A stretch of DNA of 64,000 nt. It comes from Sphingobium chlorophenolicum. Lineage in GTDB: Bacteria > Pseudomonadota > Alphaproteobacteria > Sphingomonadales > Sphingomonadaceae. Location of the stretch: the NCBI RefSeq assembly GCF_000722875.1, contig NZ_JFHR01000011.1, positions 1 through 64,000 of the forward strand, read 5' to 3'. The notes under the pieces are model-generated. The model saw only the letters and a list, made by a program, of their open reading frames with translations, was not told where the DNA came from and made no database searches. Below, piece by piece: positions 17,350-31,558 of this stretch. Both the position numbers and the translations under genes were made by a program. Within the stretch, counting starts at the first letter, position 1, and each line of letters opens with the position of its first letter.

Positions 17350-19761
17350 ATGTCCGGTCGCGTTCGCTTGATGGAATTTTCGTCCGCTTTGCTGGCCACC
17401 ACGGCCATGGCCGTTCCCGCCATGGCGCAACAGGCCGCCCCGCCCGCCGACAGCGACGTGATCGTCGTCACCGCCCAGCGCCGCGAGGAACGGTTGCAGG
17501 ATGTGCCGATCAGCATCAACGCGCTCGGCCAGGCCAAGCTGGAACAGGCCAATGCCAAGGCGCTGGACGATTACGCCAAGCTGCTGCCCAGCGTTTCCAT
17601 CCAGTCCTTCGGCCCCAGCCAGGCGCAGGTCTTCTTCCGCGGCGTCGCCACCGGATCGGGTGGCCCGCCGCTGCATATCGGCCCGCTGCCCACCAGCAGC
17701 ACCTATGTCGACGAAATCCCGGTCACGACCATCGGCGGCATGGTGGATGTCCATCTCTACGACGTCGCCCGGATAGAGGCGCTGGCCGGACCGCAGGGCA
17801 CGCTGTTCGGCGCCAGCTCACTGTCCGGCACGCTGCGCATCATCACCAACCGCCCGGAACTGGGTAAGACGACCGGCAGCATCGACCTGCAGGTCAACAA
17901 GTTCGGCAAGGGCGATTTCGGCGGATCGGCGGAAGGTTACATCAACCTGCCGATCAGCGACAATGCTGCGCTGCGCGTGGTCGGTTTCTACGACCGCACC
18001 GGCGGCTATATCGACAATATCCCCGGCAGCCGCACCTTCACGCTGGATGACGGCGACGACGACACAGAACTCACGGTTCGCAATACCGACAAGCCCGGCT
18101 TGGTCGAAAACGACTATAACGACGTCGAAACCTGGGGCGGGCGCGCCGCGCTGCGCGTCGATCTGGACGACAATTGGACAGTCACGCCGCAATTCCTCTA
18201 CCAGAGCCAGATCGCCCATGGCGGCTTCTTCTACGATCCGACCAAGGGCTATCTGAACGTCACCGACTATCTGCCCAGCCGCAACAAGGACCGCTGGTGG
18301 CAGGCGGCGCTGACGATCCAGGGCAAGCTCAGCGACTGGGACATCACCTATTCGGGCGGCTATTTCGAGCGCAAGGTCGATAATATCGCCGATTATTCCT
18401 ATTATTCCGTCGCTTACGACAGCTATACCTATGTCGACGACAATGGCGTGACGCAGTTCGGCAAGGCCACCTATTTCCCCGACGGCAATGGCGGTTTCAT
18501 CGACCCGACCCAAACATCGCACCAGTTCGACAAATATACCAAGCACACCCAGGAAATCCGGGTGAACTCGCCCACGGACAAGCCTTTCCGGTTGGCGGCG
18601 GGCATGTTCCTTCAGGTCCAGACCGACAAGATCGGCGCCGATTACCAGACCGTCGGCATCAGCCAGATTCCGACGCCCGACTGGATCGCGCCGTTCGGCA
18701 ACACCGACACCGTGTTCCTGACCCGCGTCAAGCGCAAGGACCGCGACTATGCGATGTTCACGCAGGCCGAATATGACATCGTGCCCAGCGTCACGCTGAT
18801 CGCGGGGATTCGCGGATATACGGCGCACAACAGCATCTACGGTTTTTCCGGGACTAACAGCGCCGGCAACCTCGATCCCGCCAATTGCTTCCCCACCAAC
18901 ATGCCCGACGTGCCCTGCGCCAATGTGCACAAGAAGCAGGTCGAAACCGGCGTCATCTGGCGCGGCGGCCTGAAGTGGCAGGTCAGCCCGGACGTGATGC
19001 TCTATGGCACCGTCTCTCGCGGCTACCGGCCGGGCGGCAACAACCGGCGGCCGGGCGTCAATCCGTTCAAATCGGACAAGCTGGACAATTTCGAACTGGG
19101 CTGGAAAACCCATTTCGGCCGCATCTATTTCAACGGCGCGGCCTTCTACCAGAAATGGCGCGACCTTCAGTTCGGACTGGTGCCGGTCGGCCAGAACGGC
19201 GTCACCAACACCTATAATGCGGGCGATGCGCGCATCTATGGCGTGGAGGGCGACCTGTCGGCGCGCTTCGGCGGCCTGTCCCTGTCGGCCAGCGCCACCT
19301 ATGTCGACGCGCAACTGACCAGCGATTTCTGCGAGGTCGATCCGGTCACGAAGAATATCGTCTGCACCCCCGGCGTCCCGCCCGCCGCAGCCAAGGGCAC
19401 CCGCCTGCCGATCATGCCCCGCTTCAAGGGGTCGGCCACGGCGCGCTACGAATGGCCGCTGGGCGCGACGACGGCCTTCGTGCAGGGATCGGTGACGCAC
19501 CAGGGCGGCACCCGCACCTTCCTGACCGATGCCGATTTTGCGGCGGTTGGACCGACCCGGCCCTTCACCACCGCCGATTTCTCCATCGGCGCGCATTGGG
19601 ACAGTTGGCGGATAGAGGCCTTCATCCAGAACGCCTTTAGCAGCCATGGCGCGCTGGGCCGGAACACCATCTGCGCCACGGAGATCTGCGGCGCCTATGC
19701 CCGGACCTATCCCACCAAGCCGCAATTTTTCGGGCTGAAGCTGGGATATGATTTCGAATAG
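17350..19761 (+). CDS. TonB-dependent receptor (outer-membrane transporter)
   Basis: The 803-residue protein has a signal peptide (about 1-26, ending AMAQQ), the TonB-box-like start VIVVTAQRREERLQDVPISI, a plug (about 45-165) with LLPSVSIQSFG, VFFRGVATGS and GPQGTLFGASSLSGTLRIITNRP, and a barrel that ends in LKLGYDFE. The ATG at 17350 has a good ribosome-binding site (GGGGAGG). It belongs to the large sphingomonad receptor group that takes up aromatic, plant or siderophore compounds, and the ligand cannot be read from sequence. The upstream TPR-sulfotransferase suggests the two act together or respond to the same substrate. A GTCATTCCCGC palindrome follows the stop codon. Confidence 0.92.
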   Translation: MSGRVRLMEFSSALLATTAMAVPAMAQQAAPPADSDVIVVTAQRREERLQDVPISINALGQAKLEQANAKALDDYAKLLPSVSIQSFGPSQAQVFFRGVATGSGGPPLHIGPLPTSSTYVDEIPVTTIGGMVDVHLYDVARIEALAGPQGTLFGASSLSGTLRIITNRPELGKTTGSIDLQVNKFGKGDFGGSAEGYINLPISDNAALRVVGFYDRTGGYIDNIPGSRTFTLDDGDDDTELTVRNTDKPGLVENDYNDVETWGGRAALRVDLDDNWTVTPQFLYQSQIAHGGFFYDPTKGYLNVTDYLPSRNKDRWWQAALTIQGKLSDWDITYSGGYFERKVDNIADYSYYSVAYDSYTYVDDNGVTQFGKATYFPDGNGGFIDPTQTSHQFDKYTKHTQEIRVNSPTDKPFRLAAGMFLQVQTDKIGADYQTVGISQIPTPDWIAPFGNTDTVFLTRVKRKDRDYAMFTQAEYDIVPSVTLIAGIRGYTAHNSIYGFSGTNSAGNLDPANCFPTNMPDVPCANVHKKQVETGVIWRGGLKWQVSPDVMLYGTVSRGYRPGGNNRRPGVNPFKSDKLDNFELGWKTHFGRIYFNGAAFYQKWRDLQFGLVPVGQNGVTNTYNAGDARIYGVEGDLSARFGGLSLSASATYVDAQLTSDFCEVDPVTKNIVCTPGVPPAAAKGTRLPIMPRFKGSATARYEWPLGATTAFVQGSVTHQGGTRTFLTDADFAAVGPTRPFTTADFSIGAHWDSWRIEAFIQNAFSSHGALGRNTICATEICGAYARTYPTKPQFFGLKLGYDFE

Positions 19762-19791
19762 CGGGCGGTTCCGGTAGGTTTGAATAGAATC

Positions 19792-19817
19792 GTCATTCCC
19801 GCCTACGCGGGAATGAC
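19792..19817. repeat. Short palindromic repeat, possible bidirectional terminator
   Basis: GTCATTCCCGC (19792-19802) and GCGGGAATGAC (19807-19817) form a perfect 11-bp stem with a 4-nt loop between two convergent genes. It belongs to the same family as the repeats at 35229, 38975 and 41511. Confidence 0.8.
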
Positions 19818-19837
19818 CTAACTGCCTGATGAGGCGT

Positions 19838-20724
19838 TCACGCTTCCTCACCCTCTGGCATGACGTCCACCATCACCTGAACATTCTGTCCGGAGCCGCC
19901 CACGAACAGCCCGTCCATCGGCGCGACATCGGCATAGTCCCGCCCCATGGCGACGAACAGATGCCCATCGCCCGCGATCACCCCGTTGGTCGGATCGAAT
20001 CCGATCCACTCTCGCGTTGGCCCGCACCACAGCATGACCCAGGCATGCATCGCGTCCGCGCCCACCAGCCGCGCCATGCCCGGCGGCGGATCGGTGCGCA
20101 GATAGCCGCTGACATAGGCGGCGGGCAGCCCGAACCAGCGCAAGGCCGCCACCATCACATGGGCAAAATCCTGGCACACCCCATGCCGCGCTGAAAAGGC
20201 CTCCGCCACCGGCGTCGCCGCATCGGTCGCCCCACTGACATAGGCGAATTCATTCCTGATCCGCCGCGCCAGTTCCAGTGCCGCTTCCACGATGGACCGG
20301 TGCGGGACAAGCAGATCGCCCGCCCATGCCCCGATCTCCGCCACCAGGGGCACGCGCGGCGAGGCATGGAGGTAATGCGCGGGCCCCGCCGGTCCCATGT
20401 CCCGCGCCGCCAGCGCTGCCTCCGCCACCGCGCCGACGGTCGGATCGTCTGGCTGCGGCTCTATGGGCGGGCCGCCCTGCACCCCAGTGCGAAAGCTGCT
20501 TTCGATGCTGATCCGATGCAGCGGACTGTCGATCTCGATGCGCGCCACATGCACCGGCCACGCCCCCGGCCGCGATTCGATGGAGGCGGGCGCGGGATCG
20601 ACCGCCAGATGATAATCCGACGTCCACTGCCCCGGCCATGGCGCGGGCCGCAGCCGCAGGTTGAACCGCGCCAACTGCACCGGCGCATCATAATGCACGA
20701 TGGTCTGGTGCCGAATGCGGTAGA

Positions 20725-20728
<4 letters not shown>
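19838..20728 (-). CDS. Transglutaminase-like protein (third gene of ATP-grasp operon)
   Basis: The 296-residue cytoplasmic protein has an N-terminal beta-sandwich (transglutaminase N-domain, start MIYRIRHQTIVHYDAPVQLARFN) and a transglutaminase core. The catalytic triad is visible as Cys in HGVCQDFAHV, His in ADAMHAWVML and Asp in IGFDPTNG. Such enzymes act as cysteine proteases or acyl transferases on Gln or peptide bonds. Its start overlaps the stop of the ATP-grasp/alpha-E gene by 4 bp (ATGA), so it is the last gene of a translationally coupled operon. The family often accompanies circularly permuted ATP-grasp ligases. Its substrate is unknown. Confidence 0.9.
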
Positions 20729-26579
<5,851 letters not shown>

Positions 26580-26648
26580 TCAAAGAATCTGCCGTTACGG
26601 GCTTGCCTCTTAAAGCCCCTCCTCTTCAGGGGAGGGGAAGCGCGCTCC

Positions 26649-27080
26649 TCAAGGCACCAAATCCACCCGCTCCGCATCCGGCATGACCGCATCGATCAGC
26701 AGAGACCGGTGGCACGCCGCCGCATCCCGCTCGAAGCACAGCAGCGCCGTCGGCTGCTCCTCCGCCATGTCCAGCAACTGCGCCGCCTGCACCATCGCCT
26801 CGGGCAGCTCCAACTGCCCCGCATAGATTTCCGCCAGCCGCTGATGCTGCCCCTTGCGCGCCGCCTCCCGCCCGGCGGCGGGCGTGCCCAGCGCCTTCAA
26901 CCCGACATAGTCGATCCCCGCCTCCCGCAGCCCGGCGGCGAGGATATTCTTGGAAAAACCCGGCCGCCGCGACAGGGGCACCGCCCGCACATCGGCCAGC
27001 ATCGTCACGCCCGCCGCCCGCAGAGCCGCGATCACCTCATCCTGCGTCGCGCCCTCATAGCCGATGGTAAAGATTCGCAT
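26649..27080 (-). CDS. DUF488 domain-containing protein
   Basis: The 143-residue protein has the DUF488 pattern: N-terminal IFTIGYEGAT, then ADVRAVPLSRRPGFSK, and the C-terminal Cys/His block LLCFERDAAACHRSLL. The family is widespread and poorly characterised; the conserved Cys and Arg residues suggest a small enzyme or nucleic-acid-associated protein. No signal peptide is present. It is separated from the transglutaminase operon by 123 bp and has its own palindrome upstream at 27098. Function is not known. Confidence 0.85.
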   Translation of the reverse strand: MRIFTIGYEGATQDEVIAALRAAGVTMLADVRAVPLSRRPGFSKNILAAGLREAGIDYVGLKALGTPAAGREAARKGQHQRLAEIYAGQLELPEAMVQAAQLLDMAEEQPTALLCFERDAAACHRSLLIDAVMPDAERVDLVP

Positions 27081-27097
27081 GCCCGATACATTACCGT

Positions 27098-27117
27098 GTT
27101 CCTGCGCAGGCAGGAAC
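27098..27117. repeat. Short palindrome of the TTCCTGC family
   Basis: GTTCCTGC (27098-27105) and GCAGGAAC (27110-27117) form an 8-bp stem. The same sequence family recurs at 50594-50617. Confidence 0.65.
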
Positions 27118-27155
27118 CCAGTCCCGCCACCCGCCCAACTCGCCGATAAACCCTT

Positions 27156-27422
27156 TCAGCCGCCATCCCCCTCGGCCCGCTCCATCATCTCCATGAAATC
27201 CCGCGCCGCGTCCCGGTCCGCCGGGTCTTCGAACGCCTTGTCCAGATCGGGCGCGGACCCCAGCAGGAACATCAGCGACCATAGCGCGAACCGCCGCCGC
27301 CTGTCCGTCTCCAGCCCGAAATCGACCCGCATATGCTCGATCCCGGCCTCCAGCGCATCGGGCGTCAGCGCATCCACATCGCGCACCCCGAAATAGCGAT
27401 GCAACTGATCGTCGAAATTCAT
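27156..27422 (-). CDS. Small hypothetical protein downstream of ung (88 aa)
   Basis: The start ATG at 27422 overlaps the ung stop codon (ATGA), which decides against longer frames and makes the two genes translationally coupled. The product begins [20 protein letters not shown]. It is acidic, with a short hydrophobic stretch ([21 protein letters not shown]) and a helical charged end ([16 protein letters not shown]). No known catalytic motif is visible. Coupling to uracil-DNA glycosylase hints at shared regulation, not necessarily at a role in DNA repair. Confidence 0.7.
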   Translation of the reverse strand: MNFDDQLHRYFGVRDVDALTPDALEAGIEHMRVDFGLETDRRRRFALWSLMFLLGSAPDLDKAFEDPADRDAARDFMEMMERAEGDGG

Positions 27423-28114
27423 GCCGCCACCGTCTCCGGCAAGCCCCAGTCGATCGCCCCGCGCCCCTTCTTCTCCAGAAAGGCGTTGGCCTGCGAAAAA
27501 TGCCTGCACCCCAGGAACCCGTTATGCGCCGACAGCGGAGAAGGATGGGCCGCCTTCAGCACCAGATGTCTGCTGCGGTCGACGAATTCCGCCTTGCGCT
27601 GCGCATAGCTGCCCCAGAGCAGGAAGACGACCGGATCGCTCTTCTGGTTGACCAGCCGGACGATGGCGTCGGTAAACTGCTCCCAACCCCTTTTTTGGTG
27701 GGATGCCGCCTTGCCCATCTCCACCGTCAGCACGCTGTTGAGCAGCAGCACGCCCTGCCGCGCCCAATGTTCCAGGAAACCGTGGCGCGGTGGCCGCAGC
27801 CCGAGGTCGCTCTGCAATTCCTTGTAGATATTGACCAGCGACGGCGGCGTCCGCACCCCCGGCTTCACCGAAAAGCACAGCCCATGCGCCTGCCCCTCGC
27901 CATGATAGGGGTCTTGCCCCAGCACCACCACCTTCACCTTGTCCAGCGGCGTCAGATCCAGCGCCCGGAAATATTCGCCGCCCTTGGGAAAGATGCGTTT
28001 CCCCTGCGCCTTCTCCTCCTGAAGAAAGCGTTTCAGCCCCTGCATATAGGGACTTTCGAATTCCTGGAGCAGCGGGGCGCGCCAGCTCTCGTCCAGCTTG
28101 ATGGTGTCGCTCAT
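27419..28114 (-). CDS. ung: Uracil-DNA glycosylase
   Basis: Family 1 UDG removes uracil from DNA as the first step of base-excision repair. The 231-residue protein has the water-activating motif [20 protein letters not shown] (catalytic Asp near residue 67) and the C-terminal minor-groove loop [14 protein letters not shown] with the catalytic His. Length and motif order are typical. It is the first gene of a two-gene unit with the 88-residue protein and is divergent from the beta-lactamase-like gene. Confidence 0.97.
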   Translation of the reverse strand: MSDTIKLDESWRAPLLQEFESPYMQGLKRFLQEEKAQGKRIFPKGGEYFRALDLTPLDKVKVVVLGQDPYHGEGQAHGLCFSVKPGVRTPPSLVNIYKELQSDLGLRPPRHGFLEHWARQGVLLLNSVLTVEMGKAASHQKRGWEQFTDAIVRLVNQKSDPVVFLLWGSYAQRKAEFVDRSRHLVLKAAHPSPLSAHNGFLGCRHFSQANAFLEKKGRGAIDWGLPETVAA

Positions 28115-28196
28115 GACCGGCGTGATGAACCGGCGGGCGAACCGCTGTCAACGTCCCGCCCTTGCTCTTGTCCCGCGAATCGGGAAAAGAAAGGGA

Positions 28197-29168
28197 ATGC
28201 CGCGCCTTCGCACCAAGCTGATCGCCTTTCTGGGCCTGTTCCTCGCCCCGCTGCCCACCGCCGACGCCTTCGGCCCGACCCCCAATCCGGTCCAGCACAG
28301 CGCAGAATCCCGCCTGATGGCCGAATTCGCCCGCTTCGCGACGCTGACCGACGGCACGGTCGGCATCGCCGTGCGCGACCTTAGCACCGGGGAGACGCTG
28401 GCCTATAATGGCGACACGCTGTTCCCCATGGCCAGCACCTACAAGGTGGCGGTGACGGCCAAGATTCTCTCGCTGCTCGACGCGGGCAGCCTCAGCCTGG
28501 ATGAGCAACTGCCCCGGCTCGGCCGCCCGCTGCCGGTGCGCACCCTGATCGACATGAGCCTGACGCTCAGCGACAATGAGGCGACCGACGCCCTCGTCGC
28601 CCGCGCCGGCGGGCCGCAGGCGGTCAACGACTGGGTCCGTGCCGCCGGGATCAAGGGCCTGCGCGTCGACAGCAACACCCGCGACCTGCTGGCCCGCGCC
28701 AAGGTGGCGGGCGTCGGCTTCGGCGATGAGGCGGCGATGGAATCCGGTCTTTCCGCCGCGCAGCGCGACGCCCGCGACATGCCCAATATCGGCTTTGCCG
28801 CCGACCCCCGCGACACCGCCACGCCGCGGGCGATGGACGACCTGCTCGCCGCGATCCGCTTGGGGAAGGTGCTGAAGCCCCAGACGACCGCGCTGATGCT
28901 GTCGGTCATGGAACGCTGCAAGACCGGCAAGGCGCGGCTGCGCGCCATGCTGCCGCCGGGCACGCGCATCGCGCACAAGACCGGGACGCTGAACGGCCTG
29001 GGCAACGACGCGGGCATCGTCACCCTGCCGGACGGGCGCATGTTCGTCATTTCGGTCTTCGTGATGAAGGATTATAGGGGGCATGAGATGCGCGACCGCA
29101 TCATGGCCGAAGCGGCGCGGGCCGCCTATGATTATTTCCTCTTCGCCCCGGATCGGCATACGGCCTGA
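28197..29168 (+). CDS. Class A beta-lactamase-type serine hydrolase with atypical omega loop
   Basis: Start ATG 28197 follows AAGAAAGGG. The 323-residue exported protein has a signal peptide (about 1-24, ending ADAF). Motifs of class A serine beta-lactamases are present: SxxK as S80-T-Y-K83, SDN at 125-127 and KTG at 261-263. The omega-loop end DPRDTATP (203-210) also fits. The usual ExxLN before it is not present: the aligned segment reads RDMPN (193-197), so the general-base Glu is missing or displaced. It could be a true but divergent beta-lactamase or a penicillin-binding relative. Resistance cannot be predicted from this alone. Confidence 0.8.
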   Translation: MPRLRTKLIAFLGLFLAPLPTADAFGPTPNPVQHSAESRLMAEFARFATLTDGTVGIAVRDLSTGETLAYNGDTLFPMASTYKVAVTAKILSLLDAGSLSLDEQLPRLGRPLPVRTLIDMSLTLSDNEATDALVARAGGPQAVNDWVRAAGIKGLRVDSNTRDLLARAKVAGVGFGDEAAMESGLSAAQRDARDMPNIGFAADPRDTATPRAMDDLLAAIRLGKVLKPQTTALMLSVMERCKTGKARLRAMLPPGTRIAHKTGTLNGLGNDAGIVTLPDGRMFVISVFVMKDYRGHEMRDRIMAEAARAAYDYFLFAPDRHTA

Positions 29169-29231
29169 CGCATTGACCTTAACATCCGCTTCTTTTCCCG
29201 ATAGCCTGCGGGAAAAAGAAGGAGGGATGCG

Positions 29232-29597
29232 ATGGACGGCAAGGCTGTATTCCAGGACTTCTGGCCCTATTACCTCCAGGAACACGCCCATGCGGGCACG
29301 CGGGCGATGCATTATGCGGGCACCAGCCTGGTGGTGGCGCTGCTCGCCGCGCTGCCGGTGGCGGGGAAATGGTGGATGGTCCCGGCCATGCCGCTGGCGG
29401 GCTACGGCTTCGCCTGGATCGGCCACAGCCTGATCGAACATAACCGCCCGGCGACCCTCCGCTATCCCTTCTGGTCGCTGCGCGCCGATTTCTTGATGTG
29501 GTTCCGATTCCTGACCGGAAGAATGGGCCGCGACCTGAAACGCGCCGGCATCCGGCCCGACGGCACCGTCGATCCCGCATTGCGCCGCGAACTGTAG
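29232..29597 (+). CDS. DUF962/Mpo1-like membrane protein
   Basis: The 121-residue protein has a strong ribosome-binding site (GAAGGAGGG). It contains the family's N-terminal FWPYYLQEHAHAGTRAMHYAGT with conserved His residues, two membrane helices (about 32-47 and 50-66) and a second His site WIGHSLIEHNRPAT. The yeast member Mpo1 is an Fe(II)-dependent dioxygenase that shortens 2-hydroxy fatty acids. Sphingomonads make sphingolipids rich in 2-hydroxy fatty acids, so such a role is plausible here. That link is inference. Confidence 0.85.
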   Translation: MDGKAVFQDFWPYYLQEHAHAGTRAMHYAGTSLVVALLAALPVAGKWWMVPAMPLAGYGFAWIGHSLIEHNRPATLRYPFWSLRADFLMWFRFLTGRMGRDLKRAGIRPDGTVDPALRREL

Positions 29598-29664
29598 CGG
29601 CCTGGTCCTGCCGTTCGACGCCAAGCTTGACCCCCACCGCCGCTCTGCCAAAAGGGGCCTCGCA

Positions 29665-30720
29665 ATGGCCCTTACCGCCCAGTTCACCCGCCTGCCCGAC
29701 CTTGCGAGCCTTGCCCCCCGCTGGCAGGCCCTTGAGTCCCGCGCCGCCGCCAGCTTCTTCCTCGGCTGGACCTGGACCGGCGCCTGGCTGGAAAGCTACG
29801 GCGTCCGGCCCGAACTGCTCGCCGTCACCGACGCGCAGGGCCGGGACGTCGCGCTCGCTTTGTTCGGCCACGCCATGCAACCCCGCCTGCTGGGTCGCAG
29901 CGCCACCCTGTCGCTCAACCAGTCCGGCGACCCCGACGCCGACCGCCCCTTCATCGAATATAACGGCCTGCTGGCCGCCAAGGGCAGGGAAGGGGAGGCG
30001 ACACAGGCCGCCCTCAAGGCCCTGCAAAGCCGCAATGACTGGCGCACCCTGTGCCTCGGCGGCATCGCTCCCCATTCGCCGCTCCTGAAAATTCCCGCCC
30101 GCCGCAAGACCCGCCTCGACCGCTCCACGGTCTATCAGGTCGACCTGGCCGCCGTCCGCGCCGCCGATTATCTCTCGCTGCTCAGTTCCAACAGTCGCAG
30201 CCAGATCCGCCGCGCCCTCAAGGACCATCATGGCGCGTTCCCCGACATCGCCAGGGCCGCGTCAGCCGACATCGAACCCTGGCTCGCTGAAATGCAGGCC
30301 CTCAATACCGGCCGCCACGCCGACAATGCCTGGGACGATCCGGCCTTCCGCCGCTTCGCCGCCACACTTGCGAGGCGCGACGAAGCCGTCGAACTGCTCC
30401 GCTTCACTGATGGCGATGGAACGATCGGGCTGCTCCTCAACTTCCTGCACGATGGCGCGGCAATGAACTACCAGTCCGCCTTCGCCGCCCCCCGCACCGC
30501 CAAGGACAAGCCCGGCCTGCTCTGCCACGCCGCCGCCGTCGACCATTATGCCGGGCGCGGCCTCGCTCTCTACTCCCTGCTTGCGGGCAAGGACCGCTAC
30601 AAGCAGAGCCTCGCCACCTGCGAGGAAGCCTTGGAATGGTGGCAGATCGACCGCTTCAGCCCCCGTCTCGAAGCCGAAGCGGTCTTGCGCAAAATCCTCA
30701 GACGCCCAGCTTCCGCATGA
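29665..30720 (+). CDS. GNAT-family acyltransferase (BioF2/FemAB-like)
   Basis: The 351-residue protein resembles the Acetyltransf_6 group: an N-terminal half with FFLGWTWTGAWLESYG, a middle SSNSRSQIRRALKDH block and the C-terminal acetyl-CoA-binding half with TIGLLLNFLHDGAAMNYQSAF and GLALYSLLAGKDRYKQSL. These proteins transfer acyl or aminoacyl groups in capsule, cell-wall or cellulose-related pathways. Its last 23 bp overlap the tail of the convergent cupin gene. Together with the related gene at 31555 it frames a small cluster. Acyl donor and acceptor are unknown. Confidence 0.8.
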   Translation: MALTAQFTRLPDLASLAPRWQALESRAAASFFLGWTWTGAWLESYGVRPELLAVTDAQGRDVALALFGHAMQPRLLGRSATLSLNQSGDPDADRPFIEYNGLLAAKGREGEATQAALKALQSRNDWRTLCLGGIAPHSPLLKIPARRKTRLDRSTVYQVDLAAVRAADYLSLLSSNSRSQIRRALKDHHGAFPDIARAASADIEPWLAEMQALNTGRHADNAWDDPAFRRFAATLARRDEAVELLRFTDGDGTIGLLLNFLHDGAAMNYQSAFAAPRTAKDKPGLLCHAAAVDHYAGRGLALYSLLAGKDRYKQSLATCEEALEWWQIDRFSPRLEAEAVLRKILRRPASA

Positions 30721-31558
30721 TGCGGTAGGCGATCCGCCGCACGCCCTGCGCTTCCGGCCGTGCGCCGATCCGCCCGACCGGCAGCCCGCGCCGCCGCAGC
30801 AGAGCGTTCAGGCTGTGCAACTCGCCCTCCGCCACGCTCCGTTCCGACCGCCAGGTGACGGACAGGCTGACCGACACTGCTGGGCCATTCTCCACGAAAT
30901 GCGGCGCCTTCACCGGCACATGAATCGCATCGCCCGGCAGCAGCGTCACCGCCATGCCCCGGTCCCGAAACCCGTCCTGCCAGTCCAGATTGCGATGCCC
31001 GCCCGCATGGAAGGCCTCGCTCTGCACCGCGGGCACCAGTTCCTCGTCCCCCGCCGGAAAGACCGTCATGGTCTTCTCGCCCCGTATCTGGAGCAGGATA
31101 TTATGCTCCGGGTCCATATGGAACGGTGTCACGCTGCCGGGCGAGGACAGGAAGATGAACGCCTCCCGATGCAGCATCGGCCCCGTCTCCCGCTCCACCA
31201 GCGGCGCGAGTTCCGCCAGCGCCCGGTCGAGCAGCGCGCCATAGGCCGCATCCCGCTCGACATTCTTCAGCACTGCCCAACTGCCGTTGCTCTCGATGGT
31301 CCGGATCGTCTCGCCCAGGCTCAGCCCGTTGGACGGCGTATCCTCCGGCCGCACCCCCAGGGGCAGCTTGCCCAGATTATATTCCACGGAGGCGGCAGGC
31401 ATCCGTTCCGCCAACCCGGCGAGAGCCTCCAGCGTCAGCAGATCATGCCCGGCCAGATCATGGCTCAACTTCACCGCCCGGTCCGGATAAGCGGCCGCAA
31501 AGGCCGTCCGCGCCTGTTCCGGAAACACCGCCGCCTCGATGGAACTCACCGCGTTCAT
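30698..31558 (-). CDS. Cupin-like (JmjC/transferase-type) domain protein
   Basis: The start ATG at 31558 overlaps the stop of the upstream acyltransferase (ATGA), which fixes it against a longer upstream frame. The 286-residue protein has a cupin barrel with a metal-binding HxD in VTPFHMDPEHNILLQIRGEK and a distal His in DAIHVPVKAPHFVEN, a pattern of Fe(II)/2-oxoglutarate JmjC-like hydroxylases. It is therefore likely to hydroxylate a small molecule or protein side chain. Coupling to an acyltransferase suggests the two modify the same product. Substrate unknown. Confidence 0.82.
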   Translation of the reverse strand: MNAVSSIEAAVFPEQARTAFAAAYPDRAVKLSHDLAGHDLLTLEALAGLAERMPAASVEYNLGKLPLGVRPEDTPSNGLSLGETIRTIESNGSWAVLKNVERDAAYGALLDRALAELAPLVERETGPMLHREAFIFLSSPGSVTPFHMDPEHNILLQIRGEKTMTVFPAGDEELVPAVQSEAFHAGGHRNLDWQDGFRDRGMAVTLLPGDAIHVPVKAPHFVENGPAVSVSLSVTWRSERSVAEGELHSLNALLRRRGLPVGRIGARPEAQGVRRIAYRIMRKLGV

